Assembly: GCA_045577635.1 (NCBI GenBank) | Contig: JAZNIS010000035.1 | Coordinates: forward strand, 1 to 28,620 | From: UBA6345 sp045577635 | Lineage (GTDB): Bacteria > Bacillota > Clostridia > Christensenellales > UBA1242 | Length of the DNA stretch: 28,620 nucleotides | Reading direction: 5' to 3' | Shown: in pieces, positions 7,103 to 15,033 of the stretch | Layout: each line of letters begins with the position of its first letter | Numbering within the stretch: position 1 is the first letter of the stretch | Translations under genes and position numbers: made by a program | The notes under the pieces: generated by a model | Seen by the model: the letters and a program-made list of their open reading frames with translations, nothing else | What the model was told of the DNA's origin: nothing | The model's database searches: none

Positions 7103-7603
7103 CTTCATTCCTGGTGCTTGTTCTGGTGCACTAGATAATCTAGCTGCATATAGTGTTACATGCATTGCACCAATTTTTTTATTTAAACCTTCTTTAAAAG
7201 CTGTAACTTCTTTATGAGTTTCATCAATTTCGCCTAATAAATATGAAATTTGAGCAGGTGATAAATGTTTTTGTTTTGTAACTTTTGCAATAGCATCAGC
7301 ATGTGGTTTTTTATAATGTTCTTCAAAAGAAACATCATATTTTTGTTCGCTGTCCATAAGTAGCACAGATGCTTCTTCAAACTTATCATTTTTATCCCAT
7401 CTTTTTGGTGCTAATTGAATTTCTTTACCTCAGCTAATAATTGTTTGTGCAAGTTCATCAACCCAAGCTTCGTTAACATAGCTAACATTACCGTTTAGTA
7501 ATGAATTTGCTTTGGCGAAATAATGAGAATTTGAGTAAGCTTCTAGTTGTTTAAAAGTAAATCTGTTTTCTTTTTTTCTTGAAAAATATTCCATAATTCC
7601 CAT
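7097..7603 (-). CDS. Cluster paralogue interrupted by an in-frame TGA
   Basis: Read from ATG 7603, the frame runs 168 codons to TAG at 7097, with a single TGA as codon 58 (7430-7432). A standard code would give a 57-residue fragment plus an 89-residue piece from an internal ATG (7366). The frame is the same on both sides of the TGA. Flanking sequence also aligns with the paralogue at 7732-8250: ELAQTIIS-TGA-GKEI with ELLEQVVTDGEEL, then KRWDKNDKF with RKWDDSYF. The gene keeps its own promoter, GAGG upstream, and terminator, so it looks maintained. Either TGA is read as an amino acid (Trp is most likely) or the gene is a very recent pseudogene or a base-call error. N-terminus MGIMEYFSRKKENR matches the 5173-5652 gene. 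Function unknown. Confidence 0.6.
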
Positions 7604-7635
7604 AATTCGTACCTCGTTTTAAAATTTCCGTCATT

Positions 7636-7664
7636 AATTTACCATATTTTATTTTAAAATTCAA
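7636..7664 (-). promoter_or_regulatory. Promoter of the TGA-containing gene
   Basis: Minus strand: TTGAAT (7659-7664), 17-base spacer ending in TGG, TAAATT (7636-7641). Confidence 0.6.
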
Positions 7665-7693
7665 TAGGGAAATAAAAATTTTTTAAGTTTTTT

Positions 7694-7724
7694 AAAAAAA
7701 AGATGTGATTAATTTTCACATCTT
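7694..7724 (-). terminator. Terminator of the 7732-8250 gene
   Basis: Stem AAGATGTGA / TCACATCTT (7700-7708 with 7716-7724), loop of seven, followed on the minus strand by eight T residues. Confidence 0.85.
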
Positions 7725-7731
7725 CGTTTTA

Positions 7732-8250
7732 TTATTTTCTATCCATTCCAACACTAGCCAAATATATGTTTCTTTCTTGCTGTGGGGCATCTATTGCACG
7801 GTCTAATGTAGAGGTTGTTTTTGCTCTTTTTTCTTCAACTTGTTTGTGTGTGCTAGTTGCCAATTCTTTTTCGTGTTTGCTTAAGGCAATCTTGTCGTTT
7901 GAAATTAATGAAGTGTACATATCTTGTTCTGTAAAATATTCGCCTTCAACAATGCATCCGTTAACCACAAGTTTATCAATAACCGAATTAAAATAACTAT
8001 CGTCCCATTTTCTTTGTTCAATAATTATTTTTGCAAGTTCTTCGCCATCGGTAACAACTTGTTCTAAAAGTTCATCAATTGTTTTTGATTCGCCATCGGT
8101 GTTAAAAACAACAACTGTGCCATCTAAAATTTGTTGAGCATAATCTAAATAGTCATTAAATGTAATTAGTTTTTCTGTTTCGTTTTTTGGAAGTTCAGTT
8201 GATTCTTCGTTCCAATATAGTTCCATTTTTTCTTTTAAATTGTTTGTCAT
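7732..8250 (-). CDS. Uncharacterised acidic helical protein, cluster paralogue
   Basis: A 172-residue, acidic, predicted helical protein of unknown function. The segment from about residue 30 (FNDYLDYAQQILDGTVVVF) through RKWDDSYF (about residue 82) aligns with the proteins at 5672-6322 and 7097-7603, defining a small lineage-specific family. No signal peptide or membrane segment. AGGGAG lies seven bases before the ATG and a TTGAAC-N17-TACAAT promoter is upstream. Transcribed alone, ending at a strong terminator. Confidence 0.8.
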   Translation of the reverse strand: MTNNLKEKMELYWNEESTELPKNETEKLITFNDYLDYAQQILDGTVVVFNTDGESKTIDELLEQVVTDGEELAKIIIEQRKWDDSYFNSVIDKLVVNGCIVEGEYFTEQDMYTSLISNDKIALSKHEKELATSTHKQVEEKRAKTTSTLDRAIDAPQQERNIYLASVGMDRK

Positions 8251-8283
8251 AAGGTTTGCTCCCTAAACTTAAACTGTATAATT

Positions 8284-8312
8284 ATTGTAACACAATATTA
8301 AATTCCGTTCAA
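8284..8312 (-). promoter_or_regulatory. Promoter of the 7732-8250 gene
   Basis: Minus strand: TTGAAC (8307-8312), 17-base spacer, TACAAT (8284-8289). Confidence 0.7.
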
Positions 8313-8320
8313 TAGTAAAT

Positions 8321-8347
8321 AAAAAGTTTGAATAATAAATTCAAACT
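8321..8347 (-). terminator. Terminator of the folD-rdgB-trmL operon
   Basis: Stem AGTTTGAAT / ATTCAAACT (8325-8333 with 8339-8347), loop AATAA, followed on the minus strand by T residues. Confidence 0.8.
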
Positions 8348-8351
8348 CCTT

Positions 8352-8843
8352 TTAATCTATTCTTCCTGTTAATTCACCAAATTCTTGTAATTCAAAAAAA
8401 TTGTTTTGTCTTAAAGCTTCATAAACAATTATTGCAACCGAATTTGATAGGTTTAAACTTCTAGCATTTCCTATCATAGGAATTCTAATGCAAGTTTCGT
8501 AATGCTCTTTAAGTAAACTTTCTCTTAGTCCAAAACTTTCTTTACCAAAAACAATAAAGCAATCTTCTGGATATGAAACTCCGGTGTAGGTGTGTTTACT
8601 TTTTGTGCTTGCAAAGTAAAAAGTTTTATCTTTGTTTTTTTCGTAAACTTCTTCAAAGCTATCAACCACTTCAACATTTGCTAAATCAAAATAATCTAAA
8701 CCTGCTCGTTTAAAATGCTTATCGTCAAGTAAAAAACCAAGTGGTTTAACTAAATATAATTTGCAACCTGTTGCAGCACAGGTTCTAATTATGTTGCCAG
8801 CATTTTGTGGTATTTCCGGCTCTACTAAAACTACTGAAATCAT
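8352..8843 (-). CDS. trmL: TrmL-type tRNA 2'-O-methyltransferase (SPOUT)
   Basis: TrmL methylates the 2'-OH of the wobble nucleotide 34 in tRNA-Leu isoacceptors, using SAM. This 163-residue protein has the full short SPOUT signature: EPEIPQNAGNIIRTCAATGC at residues 8-27, FGKESFGL near 100, and IPMIGNARSLNLSNSVAIIV near 122-141, the last forming the knotted SAM site. Length is normal for the family. AAGGA precedes the ATG. It is the last gene of the operon with folD, rdgB and a small open frame. The TrmL/CspR group is the best fit; close SpoU relatives are larger. Confidence 0.95.
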   Translation of the reverse strand: MISVVLVEPEIPQNAGNIIRTCAATGCKLYLVKPLGFLLDDKHFKRAGLDYFDLANVEVVDSFEEVYEKNKDKTFYFASTKSKHTYTGVSYPEDCFIVFGKESFGLRESLLKEHYETCIRIPMIGNARSLNLSNSVAIIVYEALRQNNFFELQEFGELTGRID

Positions 8844-8874
8844 TATTGTTTTCCTTTTAATAAAATGTTTATTT

Positions 8875-9060
8875 TTACCAATCGTATGGTCCGTTATTAT
8901 GAGTTTTTACATCGTCATAATATTCAAAATATTTTGCTTTAAATTTTGCTGCTTCATTGTTTTTATTTGGTTTTGTAAGTTTGTTTTTAGGTTTTATTTG
9001 TTTTTGTGGTGTTGCTGGTGTAATAGAGTTATTGTTTTTATTATTACTAGTTTCTGTCAT
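8875..9060 (-). CDS. Small 61-residue open frame inside the operon
   Basis: Located in the same direction between rdgB (nine bases upstream) and trmL (31 bases downstream). The first 35 residues are low-complexity Asn/Lys/Pro/Thr; the C-terminal 25 residues look more protein-like (AAKFKAKYFEYYDDVKTHN). The upstream GTGG is a weak ribosome-binding site, so translation could depend on coupling to rdgB. No relative recognised; it could be a real small protein or a spacer that happens to be open. Confidence 0.5.
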   Translation of the reverse strand: MTETSNNKNNNSITPATPQKQIKPKNKLTKPNKNNEAAKFKAKYFEYYDDVKTHNNGPYDW

Positions 9061-9069
9061 AAAACACCA

Positions 9070-9657
9070 CTATACTGTCATTTTACTTAACAAATCTTTA
9101 ATTGCTCTGCCTCTGTGTGAAACTGAATTTTTTTCTTCGGCAGTGCATAAACCAAAGCATTTGTTTAGTTCTGTGCAGTGAAATAAGCAATCGTAACCAA
9201 ACCCGTTATCGCCAACTTCATGTGTTAAAATTAAACCTTCAACTTCGCCTTTTCCAACCACTACATCACCGTTTGGTTTTTGTAGGGTAATAACACAAAC
9301 AAACTTTGCAGACCTATTAGGTTTGCCTTCTAAATTTTTAAGCAGAAAGTCACGGTTGCTTTGGTCGTTGTGGTCGCCACCATATCTGGCACTGTAAACA
9401 CCAGGTTCACCGTTTAAACTATCTACACATAGTCCACTATCATCAGCCATTACCATATAACTTAAATTGTTCTTTTTTAAGTAATTTAAAATTGCTGTTG
9501 TTTTAATTAAAGAATTTTCTTCAAAGGTTTTACCGTCTTCAACAATTTCTTCGGTGAAACCAATTTCTTTCATGGGTATAATTTCATAGTTGGTAAAAAT
9601 TTCTTTAAACTCTTTAATTTTGTGTGAGTTATTACTTGCTAAAATAATTTTTTCCAT
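9070..9657 (-). CDS. rdgB: XTP/dITP diphosphatase (RdgB/HAM1)
   Basis: Hydrolyses non-canonical purine nucleoside triphosphates (XTP, dITP, ITP) to monophosphate and pyrophosphate, keeping damaged purines out of nucleic acids. 195 residues, normal length. Family motifs are all present: ASNNSHKIKEF at residues 7-17, MADDSGLCVDSLNGEPGVYS near 70-89 with the metal-binding acidic pair, the GDNGFGYD loop near 150, and SHRGRA near 180. The start at 9657 has AAGGA eight bases upstream and lies 11 bases after folD. The stop is TAG. Confidence 0.97.
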   Translation of the reverse strand: MEKIILASNNSHKIKEFKEIFTNYEIIPMKEIGFTEEIVEDGKTFEENSLIKTTAILNYLKKNNLSYMVMADDSGLCVDSLNGEPGVYSARYGGDHNDQSNRDFLLKNLEGKPNRSAKFVCVITLQKPNGDVVVGKGEVEGLILTHEVGDNGFGYDCLFHCTELNKCFGLCTAEEKNSVSHRGRAIKDLLSKMTV

Positions 9658-9668
9658 ATTAAAAATCC

Positions 9669-10514
9669 TTAAATGTTGTTTTGTTTTTTAAATGTTTTAA
9701 TTGTGTTTTTAAGTAGCATAGCAATAGTAAGTGGTCCAACTCCACCCGGAACAGGTGTTATGTAACTTGCTTTGTTTTTCATATTTTCAAAATCACAATC
9801 ACCGCAAATTCCATTTTCATCTCTAACTATTGCAACATCAATAACAACAGCACCTTTTTTAATCATATCTTTGTTTAAAAAGTTTTTCTTACCAACAGCA
9901 GTAATTATAATGTCTGCCTTTTTTGTGTATGGTGTAACATCTGGTGTTCTGCTGTGGCAAACTGTTACAGTTGCATTTGCAGTAATTAAAAGTTGTTCAA
10001 GTGGCTTTCCAACCAATAAACTTCTGTTAATAATTACAACATTTTTTCCTTCTAGTTCAATGTTATATTCTTTAAAAATTTCCATAACTCCTGTTGGTGT
10101 GCATGCTGTTAATCCCCATTCTTGTGTTAATAGGTTTCCTAAATTTACATTTGTTAATCCATCAACATCTTTAATAGGGTCTATGCAATTTAATGCTTTT
10201 CTTTCCTTTAACCCTTTTGGTAATGGTAATTGTAATAAAATTCCGTTAACTGTTGGGTCGCTGTTTAATTCTGTTAATTTACTTTCAAGCTCTTCTTGTG
10301 TAATGGTTGCAGGCAATTCAACCGAAACACTATCTATTCCAACATATTTACAAGCATTCTTTTTGTTTTTAACATAAATTTTACTTGCAGGGTCTTCGCC
10401 AACAATAACAACTGCTAGTTTTGGGGTTTTGCCCGTTTCTTTTATTAATTTTTCTACTTCAATTTTTAATTCATCTTTAATTTTTTGAGATAATGCTTTT
10501 CCGTCTAAAATCAT
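9669..10514 (-). CDS. folD: FolD, methylenetetrahydrofolate dehydrogenase/cyclohydrolase
   Basis: Bifunctional enzyme of one-carbon metabolism: oxidises 5,10-methylene-THF with NADP and hydrolyses the methenyl form to 10-formyl-THF. 281 residues, normal length. Seen: SKIYVKNK with the catalytic Lys (about 49-56), GILLQLPLPKGL (about 91-102), DVDGLT (about 118), and the C-terminal TPVPGGVGPLTIAMLL. The Rossmann nucleotide loop reads INRSLLVGKP where GRSxxVGxP is usual, so the first glycine is Asn. AAGGTG precedes the ATG. First gene of the operon with rdgB and trmL; the divergent neighbour is rnr. Confidence 0.97.
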   Translation of the reverse strand: MILDGKALSQKIKDELKIEVEKLIKETGKTPKLAVVIVGEDPASKIYVKNKKNACKYVGIDSVSVELPATITQEELESKLTELNSDPTVNGILLQLPLPKGLKERKALNCIDPIKDVDGLTNVNLGNLLTQEWGLTACTPTGVMEIFKEYNIELEGKNVVIINRSLLVGKPLEQLLITANATVTVCHSRTPDVTPYTKKADIIITAVGKKNFLNKDMIKKGAVVIDVAIVRDENGICGDCDFENMKNKASYITPVPGGVGPLTIAMLLKNTIKTFKKQNNI

Positions 10515-10652
10515 TTTTATACACCTTCCAACTATAATTTTAACAAAATTATATTGTTTTGTATATGAAATTTACAGGGCAATTAGGCAATTATTATTAT
10601 TTATTATTAGTCCCTTTGTGTAAAGTAACTAACTAAAATTTAAAAAGGCATA

Positions 10653-10681
10653 TTGAAATCACGGTTCTTTTTTGTTACAAT
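10653..10681 (+). promoter_or_regulatory. Promoter of rnr
   Basis: TTGAAA (10653-10658), 17-base spacer, TACAAT (10676-10681). Confidence 0.8.
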
Positions 10682-10707
10682 ATTAAAAAGTGATTGTGGG
10701 GTGTGAT

Positions 10708-13221
10708 ATGAATTATAACAGATTAAAAACCAGAATTTTAGAAATGTTTTCGGCAAATTCTAATTGGTATGGTATGAGTGTTGACCACATTGTTTTTACT
10801 ATTCATAACATTTTAAAAAGACAAAATGGCGAAAATGTTACCAAAGGTGAAATTGATAAAGTTTTAAATGATATGTCTAATGCTGGGTATTTTGAAATTA
10901 AAGGTAGCAAGAAAAAAGGTTATTCAATTTATCCTGCTGTAAAAATTAAAACAGGCACACTATATTCAGATAGTGGCGAATTAATTATTGATGGAACAGG
11001 TAAACATGTTGTTGTTCCATATCACAATCGTAAATTTTTAGATAGTGGTGTATATAGTGTTCATTTCTCCGAAAATAATTCAGGAGATATAATTATTACT
11101 TCATTTGAAAGAATAAAGGACAAAACTAGTGCCGGAATTCCTGTTGATTCTGATGTTAGAATTAAGGGTTATGTTTTAAAAAATGATGATGGCAGATTTG
11201 TTTTTTATGCTGATGATAAGAAAAAATATCCTAACGGTTTTACAATTACAAACAACAATTCAGGAAATGCAAACCTAAACGGACAAATTGCTGTTGCAAC
11301 TTTAAATGATTTTGATTTAAACAAAGCAACTGTTGAAGTTCAACAAACATTTGGTCAAGTAGGTGACCCTGTTGAAGAAGTTAAAGCTTTTGCAGCAGAA
11401 GCAGGTGTTAGATATCCTATTAATCCTGATGCTGAAAAACAAGCAAACGAAATTGAAACAAAAGTTGATTTATCAAGATATAATTTAGTTGATGAACATG
11501 GTAATCCTGTTGGCCCACAAAAATCAGGAAAACCTGTTTATGTTGATTTGAGAGATAAACAATTTAGAACTATTGACCCATTTGATTGTAGAGATATGGA
11601 CGATGCTGTTTACACCGAAATTGATGCAGATGGCAATCTAGTAACATATTCTGCAATTGCCGATGTAACCGAATATATTACACCGGGCAGCCCAATTTGG
11701 AACGAAGCTATGCGACAAGCATTTACCTTGTACACTCCATATAAAGCATTTGCCATGATTCCAGAAATTTTAGCAACAGGAATTTTGTCTTTAAAAGAAG
11801 GCGAAGATCGTTTAACAATTTGTACTATAAGCACAATTGATAAAACAACAGGTAAAAGAATTCCTGAAAAAGATAAAGTAGTTCATGCAGTTATTAACAG
11901 TAAAGGTAAACATAGTTACGAAGAAGTTCAAGAAAAACTTGATTCTTATAACGAATCAGCTGTTATGGCTGCAATTATGGAAAGAGTTAAAAACGGTGGA
12001 AGCACCGAACCACAAACAGAAGAAGAAGCATTAGTTTTAACAAAAGTTTGTGCTGATAGATTATGGAAGGCATTTAGATCTAGAGAAACTTTAACAATTA
12101 ATCGTGATGACGAAATGAGATTTGAATTAGACGATAGTAAAACCGAAGTTAAAGATATTACTAGAAAAAACCATATTCCTTCAATGAGCATTATTGAAGC
12201 ATTAATGATTAACTCTAACGAAGTTACAGGTGAATATATTAGAGATAATAATCTTAACGGTGTTTATCGTATTCACGATTCTGCAAACGAAGAAAAACTT
12301 GAAAAATTTAGAGCTATGATGGCAGCTTTGGGAATTGAATATAGTGGTGATGGTAGTAACATTAGTTTGCAAAAATTTATGGATTCTCATAAAGATAGCC
12401 CATATATTACAACAATTAAAGAAATGGTTCTTCGTACACAAACCAAAGCTAAATACTCTAAAAATCCGTTCCCTACTGATTTAGATGGAAATGATAAAAC
12501 AGGTGCTAAATGTCATAGTGCACTTCAAAGTGATTGCTATGCACATTTCACTGCTGGTATTAGAAGATTTTCAGATTTAATTGTTCAATATGCAATTAAA
12601 ACTCATTTAAGAGGTGGAAAACAAGCATTTAGTGAAGAATATGTTGCACAAGTTGCAGCTTTAATTAGCAGTATGGAATTAAAAATTGAAGATGCAGAAA
12701 AGAAAATTTCCGATTTATACTGTGCAATTTGGGCAGAAAAACATATTGGCGAAGTTTACGAAGGTAAAATTGTTGCATTTAATGGTCCATTTGCTGTTAT
12801 TGAAGAACCTGAAAAAGGTTATAAAGTTCATGTTAGAATTGATGAAATTTGCCCTGGTGGAAATCTTGATGAACATAAAGTTGTTGTTAGGGGTGAAAAG
12901 GGTGAAATTTTAACAAAACTTTGCGATACTGTAACATTTAAAATTGATAAAACATCTAGAGAAGATCGTATGATTTATGCTAGTGTTGCAAAAACCAAAA
13001 AATTAAATCCACTTGTTGAAAAGTTTGGTAGAAGAAAAAAAGGTGCTGAAATTTCCGAAGCAGATTTTGCTGCAATTATGCAAGATGCAACCGAATCAAC
13101 AATTAATGGTTTGGTTGAAGAAATGCAAAAATGGAAAGCAGGTGTTGATGCTGCAACCGAAAAAGAAAAACCGCAACCAGAAAAACAAAATCCTGGCAAC
13201 GATGGAATGGGTAGAAAATAA
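10708..13221 (+). CDS. rnr: RNase R/RNase II-family exoribonuclease
   Basis: 3'-to-5' hydrolytic exoribonuclease for structured RNA and mRNA decay. About 837 residues. Order: N-terminal winged-helix region (1-70), cold-shock OB segment (TGTLYSDSGELIIDGTGKHV), RNB catalytic domain from about residue 275 with the acidic cluster TIDPFDCRDMDDAVY near 287, and a C-terminal S1 domain (about 676-770). The late RNB motif reads AHFTAGIRRFSDLIVQYAI instead of the usual HFTSPIRRYPDL-type sequence, so this copy is divergent. I prefer ATG 10708 (GGGG six bases upstream) to GTG 10690, which would leave almost no leader. The tail is Lys/Glu/Gln-rich. Monocistronic. Confidence 0.93.
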   Translation: MNYNRLKTRILEMFSANSNWYGMSVDHIVFTIHNILKRQNGENVTKGEIDKVLNDMSNAGYFEIKGSKKKGYSIYPAVKIKTGTLYSDSGELIIDGTGKHVVVPYHNRKFLDSGVYSVHFSENNSGDIIITSFERIKDKTSAGIPVDSDVRIKGYVLKNDDGRFVFYADDKKKYPNGFTITNNNSGNANLNGQIAVATLNDFDLNKATVEVQQTFGQVGDPVEEVKAFAAEAGVRYPINPDAEKQANEIETKVDLSRYNLVDEHGNPVGPQKSGKPVYVDLRDKQFRTIDPFDCRDMDDAVYTEIDADGNLVTYSAIADVTEYITPGSPIWNEAMRQAFTLYTPYKAFAMIPEILATGILSLKEGEDRLTICTISTIDKTTGKRIPEKDKVVHAVINSKGKHSYEEVQEKLDSYNESAVMAAIMERVKNGGSTEPQTEEEALVLTKVCADRLWKAFRSRETLTINRDDEMRFELDDSKTEVKDITRKNHIPSMSIIEALMINSNEVTGEYIRDNNLNGVYRIHDSANEEKLEKFRAMMAALGIEYSGDGSNISLQKFMDSHKDSPYITTIKEMVLRTQTKAKYSKNPFPTDLDGNDKTGAKCHSALQSDCYAHFTAGIRRFSDLIVQYAIKTHLRGGKQAFSEEYVAQVAALISSMELKIEDAEKKISDLYCAIWAEKHIGEVYEGKIVAFNGPFAVIEEPEKGYKVHVRIDEICPGGNLDEHKVVVRGEKGEILTKLCDTVTFKIDKTSREDRMIYASVAKTKKLNPLVEKFGRRKKGAEISEADFAAIMQDATESTINGLVEEMQKWKAGVDAATEKEKPQPEKQNPGNDGMGRK

Positions 13222-13231
13222 ATTAAAAAAC

Positions 13232-13263
13232 AAAAAACCAACCTGATTTAGGTTGGTTTTTTT
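13232..13263. terminator. Bidirectional terminator between rnr and degV
   Basis: A 12-bp stem AAAAACCAACCT / AGGTTGGTTTTT (13233-13244 with 13250-13261), loop GATTT, with A-run left and T-run right. Confidence 0.9.
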
Positions 13264-13267
13264 ATTG

Positions 13268-14122
13268 TTATTTTTGTAAGCCATCATTGAAATATAATAT
13301 TCCAAGTGTGTGTTCGCCACAGTGGCTAGTAACTGTTGCACCAGCAGTTGTTTCAACAATTGTTTTAAATGCTGCATTTTCACCAATTGCTTTTCTGGCA
13401 GCTTCAATCATTTCAGGTGTTGCACTTGTGTAGGTTATAAAACAAATTGAGTTATCATAATCTTTAAATTCGGTTAGTGTGTCTTTAACATAATCAGCAA
13501 TAACGGCTTCCATTTTGCCTCTATATTTTTTATGAACACCCATTTTGCCATCTTTAACCATAATTGAAGGTCTAATTTTTAAAATGTTTGCACCAAGTAG
13601 TGCCACAGCTGAACAACGACCGCCTTTATGTAAATAATCAAGTCGTTCAACAACAAAACTTGCTTGAACATGCGGAACTCTTGCTTTTACTTTGTCGGCA
13701 ATTTCATCTAAACTTTTACCTTCGTCTCTTAATTTACATGCATATAAAACTAATAATCCAATACCGGTTGAAAGGTTTTTTGAATCAATAACTCTAACAT
13801 TTTCAAAGTTGTTTTGTGCTTTTGCTGCATTGTTGTAACAAGCACTAATATCGGAGCCAATTGTAAAATGAATAACTCCATCATATTCTTTTAAAACCTC
13901 TTCAAAAAATTCAGAGTATTGAAATTCGTTGTTTGCACTAGTTTTAGGTAGTTGTTTTGTTTTAGAAACAAAATCAAATATTTTTTGAGGAGTAATATCA
14001 ACTCCATCTTGATAAGAATCATCAGCCAAACTAATTGTTAAAGGTAAAATTCTAACATTGTATTGTTCTAATTGTTCTTGTGATAAATCACAAACACTAT
14101 CACATGTAATTGCTATTTTCAT
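13268..14122 (-). CDS. DegV family fatty-acid-binding protein
   Basis: DegV/FakB proteins bind a fatty acid and present it to fatty acid kinase FakA for phosphorylation and entry into phospholipid synthesis. 284 residues, normal length. Family features: N-terminal IAITCDSVCDL, PKTSANNEF near residue 59, IDSKNLSTGIGLLVL near 114 (the loop before the lipid pocket), LDYLHKGGRCSAVALLG near 160, and the C-terminal HCGEHTLGI. No fakA is in the window. AAGGA precedes the ATG and an extended -10 promoter lies upstream. Which lipid it binds cannot be told. Confidence 0.92.
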   Translation of the reverse strand: MKIAITCDSVCDLSQEQLEQYNVRILPLTISLADDSYQDGVDITPQKIFDFVSKTKQLPKTSANNEFQYSEFFEEVLKEYDGVIHFTIGSDISACYNNAAKAQNNFENVRVIDSKNLSTGIGLLVLYACKLRDEGKSLDEIADKVKARVPHVQASFVVERLDYLHKGGRCSAVALLGANILKIRPSIMVKDGKMGVHKKYRGKMEAVIADYVKDTLTEFKDYDNSICFITYTSATPEMIEAARKAIGENAAFKTIVETTAGATVTSHCGEHTLGILYFNDGLQK

Positions 14123-14161
14123 ATATATGTCCTTAATTGTTTATAATTAATTTTCGTTAAA

Positions 14162-14189
14162 ATTGTAGCATAAAAACAATATTCGTCAA
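14162..14189 (-). promoter_or_regulatory. Promoter of degV
   Basis: Minus strand: TTGACG (14184-14189), 16-base spacer ending in TGC, TACAAT (14162-14167). Confidence 0.7.
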
Positions 14190-14216
14190 AGGAATATAAA
14201 AAAAGTTTCCGTTTAT

Positions 14217-14245
14217 TTGATAAAAACTTACATATTTAGTAAAAT
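14217..14245 (+). promoter_or_regulatory. Promoter of radC, directly before the start codon
   Basis: TTGATA (14217-14222), 17-base spacer, TAAAAT (14240-14245). The ATG begins at 14252, six bases after the -10 box, where transcription itself should start. Confidence 0.7.
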
Positions 14246-14251
14246 GTTTAC

Positions 14252-14998
14252 ATGGATAATTTACATTTAGGACATCGTAATAGGTTAAGGGAAACAGCAC
14301 AAAAAACAGGTCTATCTAATTTGCCAGAACATCAAGTGTTAGAATTATTGCTTTCTTATGTTATCCCCAGAAAAGATACAAATCCAATTGCTCACAGGTT
14401 AATTAAAGAGTTTGGTGGCTTTTCTAATGTATTAGATGCAAAAGCAGAAGATTTAATTAAGGTTGAGGGTGTTGGTGATAAAACAGCACATTTTATTGTT
14501 TCGTTAAAAGAATTTTTCTTTATTTATAATACTAGTAAGTCAAATAAAAAGGAAACAATTTTAAATACACGAGATGCTGTTAATTTTATTAAAGGTTTTT
14601 TAATGGGTAAAACTGTTGAAGAGTTTTATGTTATTTGCATTGATAATTCAAACAAGGTTAAACTAGCAAAACAAATTTGTTCTGGTGTTGTAAACAAAAC
14701 AAATGTTGATGTTAGAAAAGTTATGGAAGTTGTGTTTAAAAGTGGAGTGAGCAATGTTATTATTTGCCATAATCATCCAACAGGCACAGCAAAACCAAGT
14801 GCTGCCGATGATAAATTAACAAAGGCAATTTTAACAACCTTAATTTTAAATGGGATTACACTATTAGACCATATTATAATTTCGGATACCGAATATTTTA
14901 GTTATAATAAAAACGATATTATTCAACAGTTTTCGCGAGAGGTTAGTAATTTAATAGCTAGTCCTGTGGCTATGCAACCACCTTGCAAATACAATTAA
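14252..14998 (+). CDS. radC: RadC family JAB/MPN-domain protein
   Basis: RadC-like (UPF0758) protein, 248 residues. N-terminal helix-hairpin-helix region (GHRNRLRE at 7-14, VEGVGDKTAHFI near 71-82) followed by an MPN/JAB domain with the JAMM metal-site residues HNHPTG...SAADD near residues 171-186. The role in the cell is not settled; metalloprotease-like or DNA-associated functions have been suggested for the family. There is no Shine-Dalgarno before the ATG, and the -10 box ends six bases upstream, so the mRNA is probably leaderless. Divergent from degV, convergent with aspS. Confidence 0.93.
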   Translation: MDNLHLGHRNRLRETAQKTGLSNLPEHQVLELLLSYVIPRKDTNPIAHRLIKEFGGFSNVLDAKAEDLIKVEGVGDKTAHFIVSLKEFFFIYNTSKSNKKETILNTRDAVNFIKGFLMGKTVEEFYVICIDNSNKVKLAKQICSGVVNKTNVDVRKVMEVVFKSGVSNVIICHNHPTGTAKPSAADDKLTKAILTTLILNGITLLDHIIISDTEYFSYNKNDIIQQFSREVSNLIASPVAMQPPCKYN

Positions 14999-15028
14999 AA
15001 AAAGGATAGAATTTTCTATCCTTTTTAT
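14997..15028. terminator. Bidirectional terminator between radC and aspS
   Basis: Stem AAAGGATAGA / TCTATCCTTT (15001-15010 with 15015-15024), loop ATTT, with A residues left and T residues right. Confidence 0.85.
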
Positions 15029-15033
15029 TTTTT

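Noticed and set aside
7430..7432. Selenocysteine at the in-frame TGA
   Set aside because: No selenoprotein family resemblance, the paralogue has Asp rather than Cys at the aligned place, and no clear SECIS-like hairpin is seen just downstream.
9772..10377. 201-codon plus-strand frame opposite folD
   Set aside because: It is antisense to an intact folD, lacks a ribosome-binding site and its translation has no recognisable protein features.
10690..10707. GTG start for rnr at 10690
   Set aside because: It lies only eight bases after the -10 box with no ribosome-binding site; ATG 10708 has GGGG at good spacing. A leaderless GTG start is not fully excluded.
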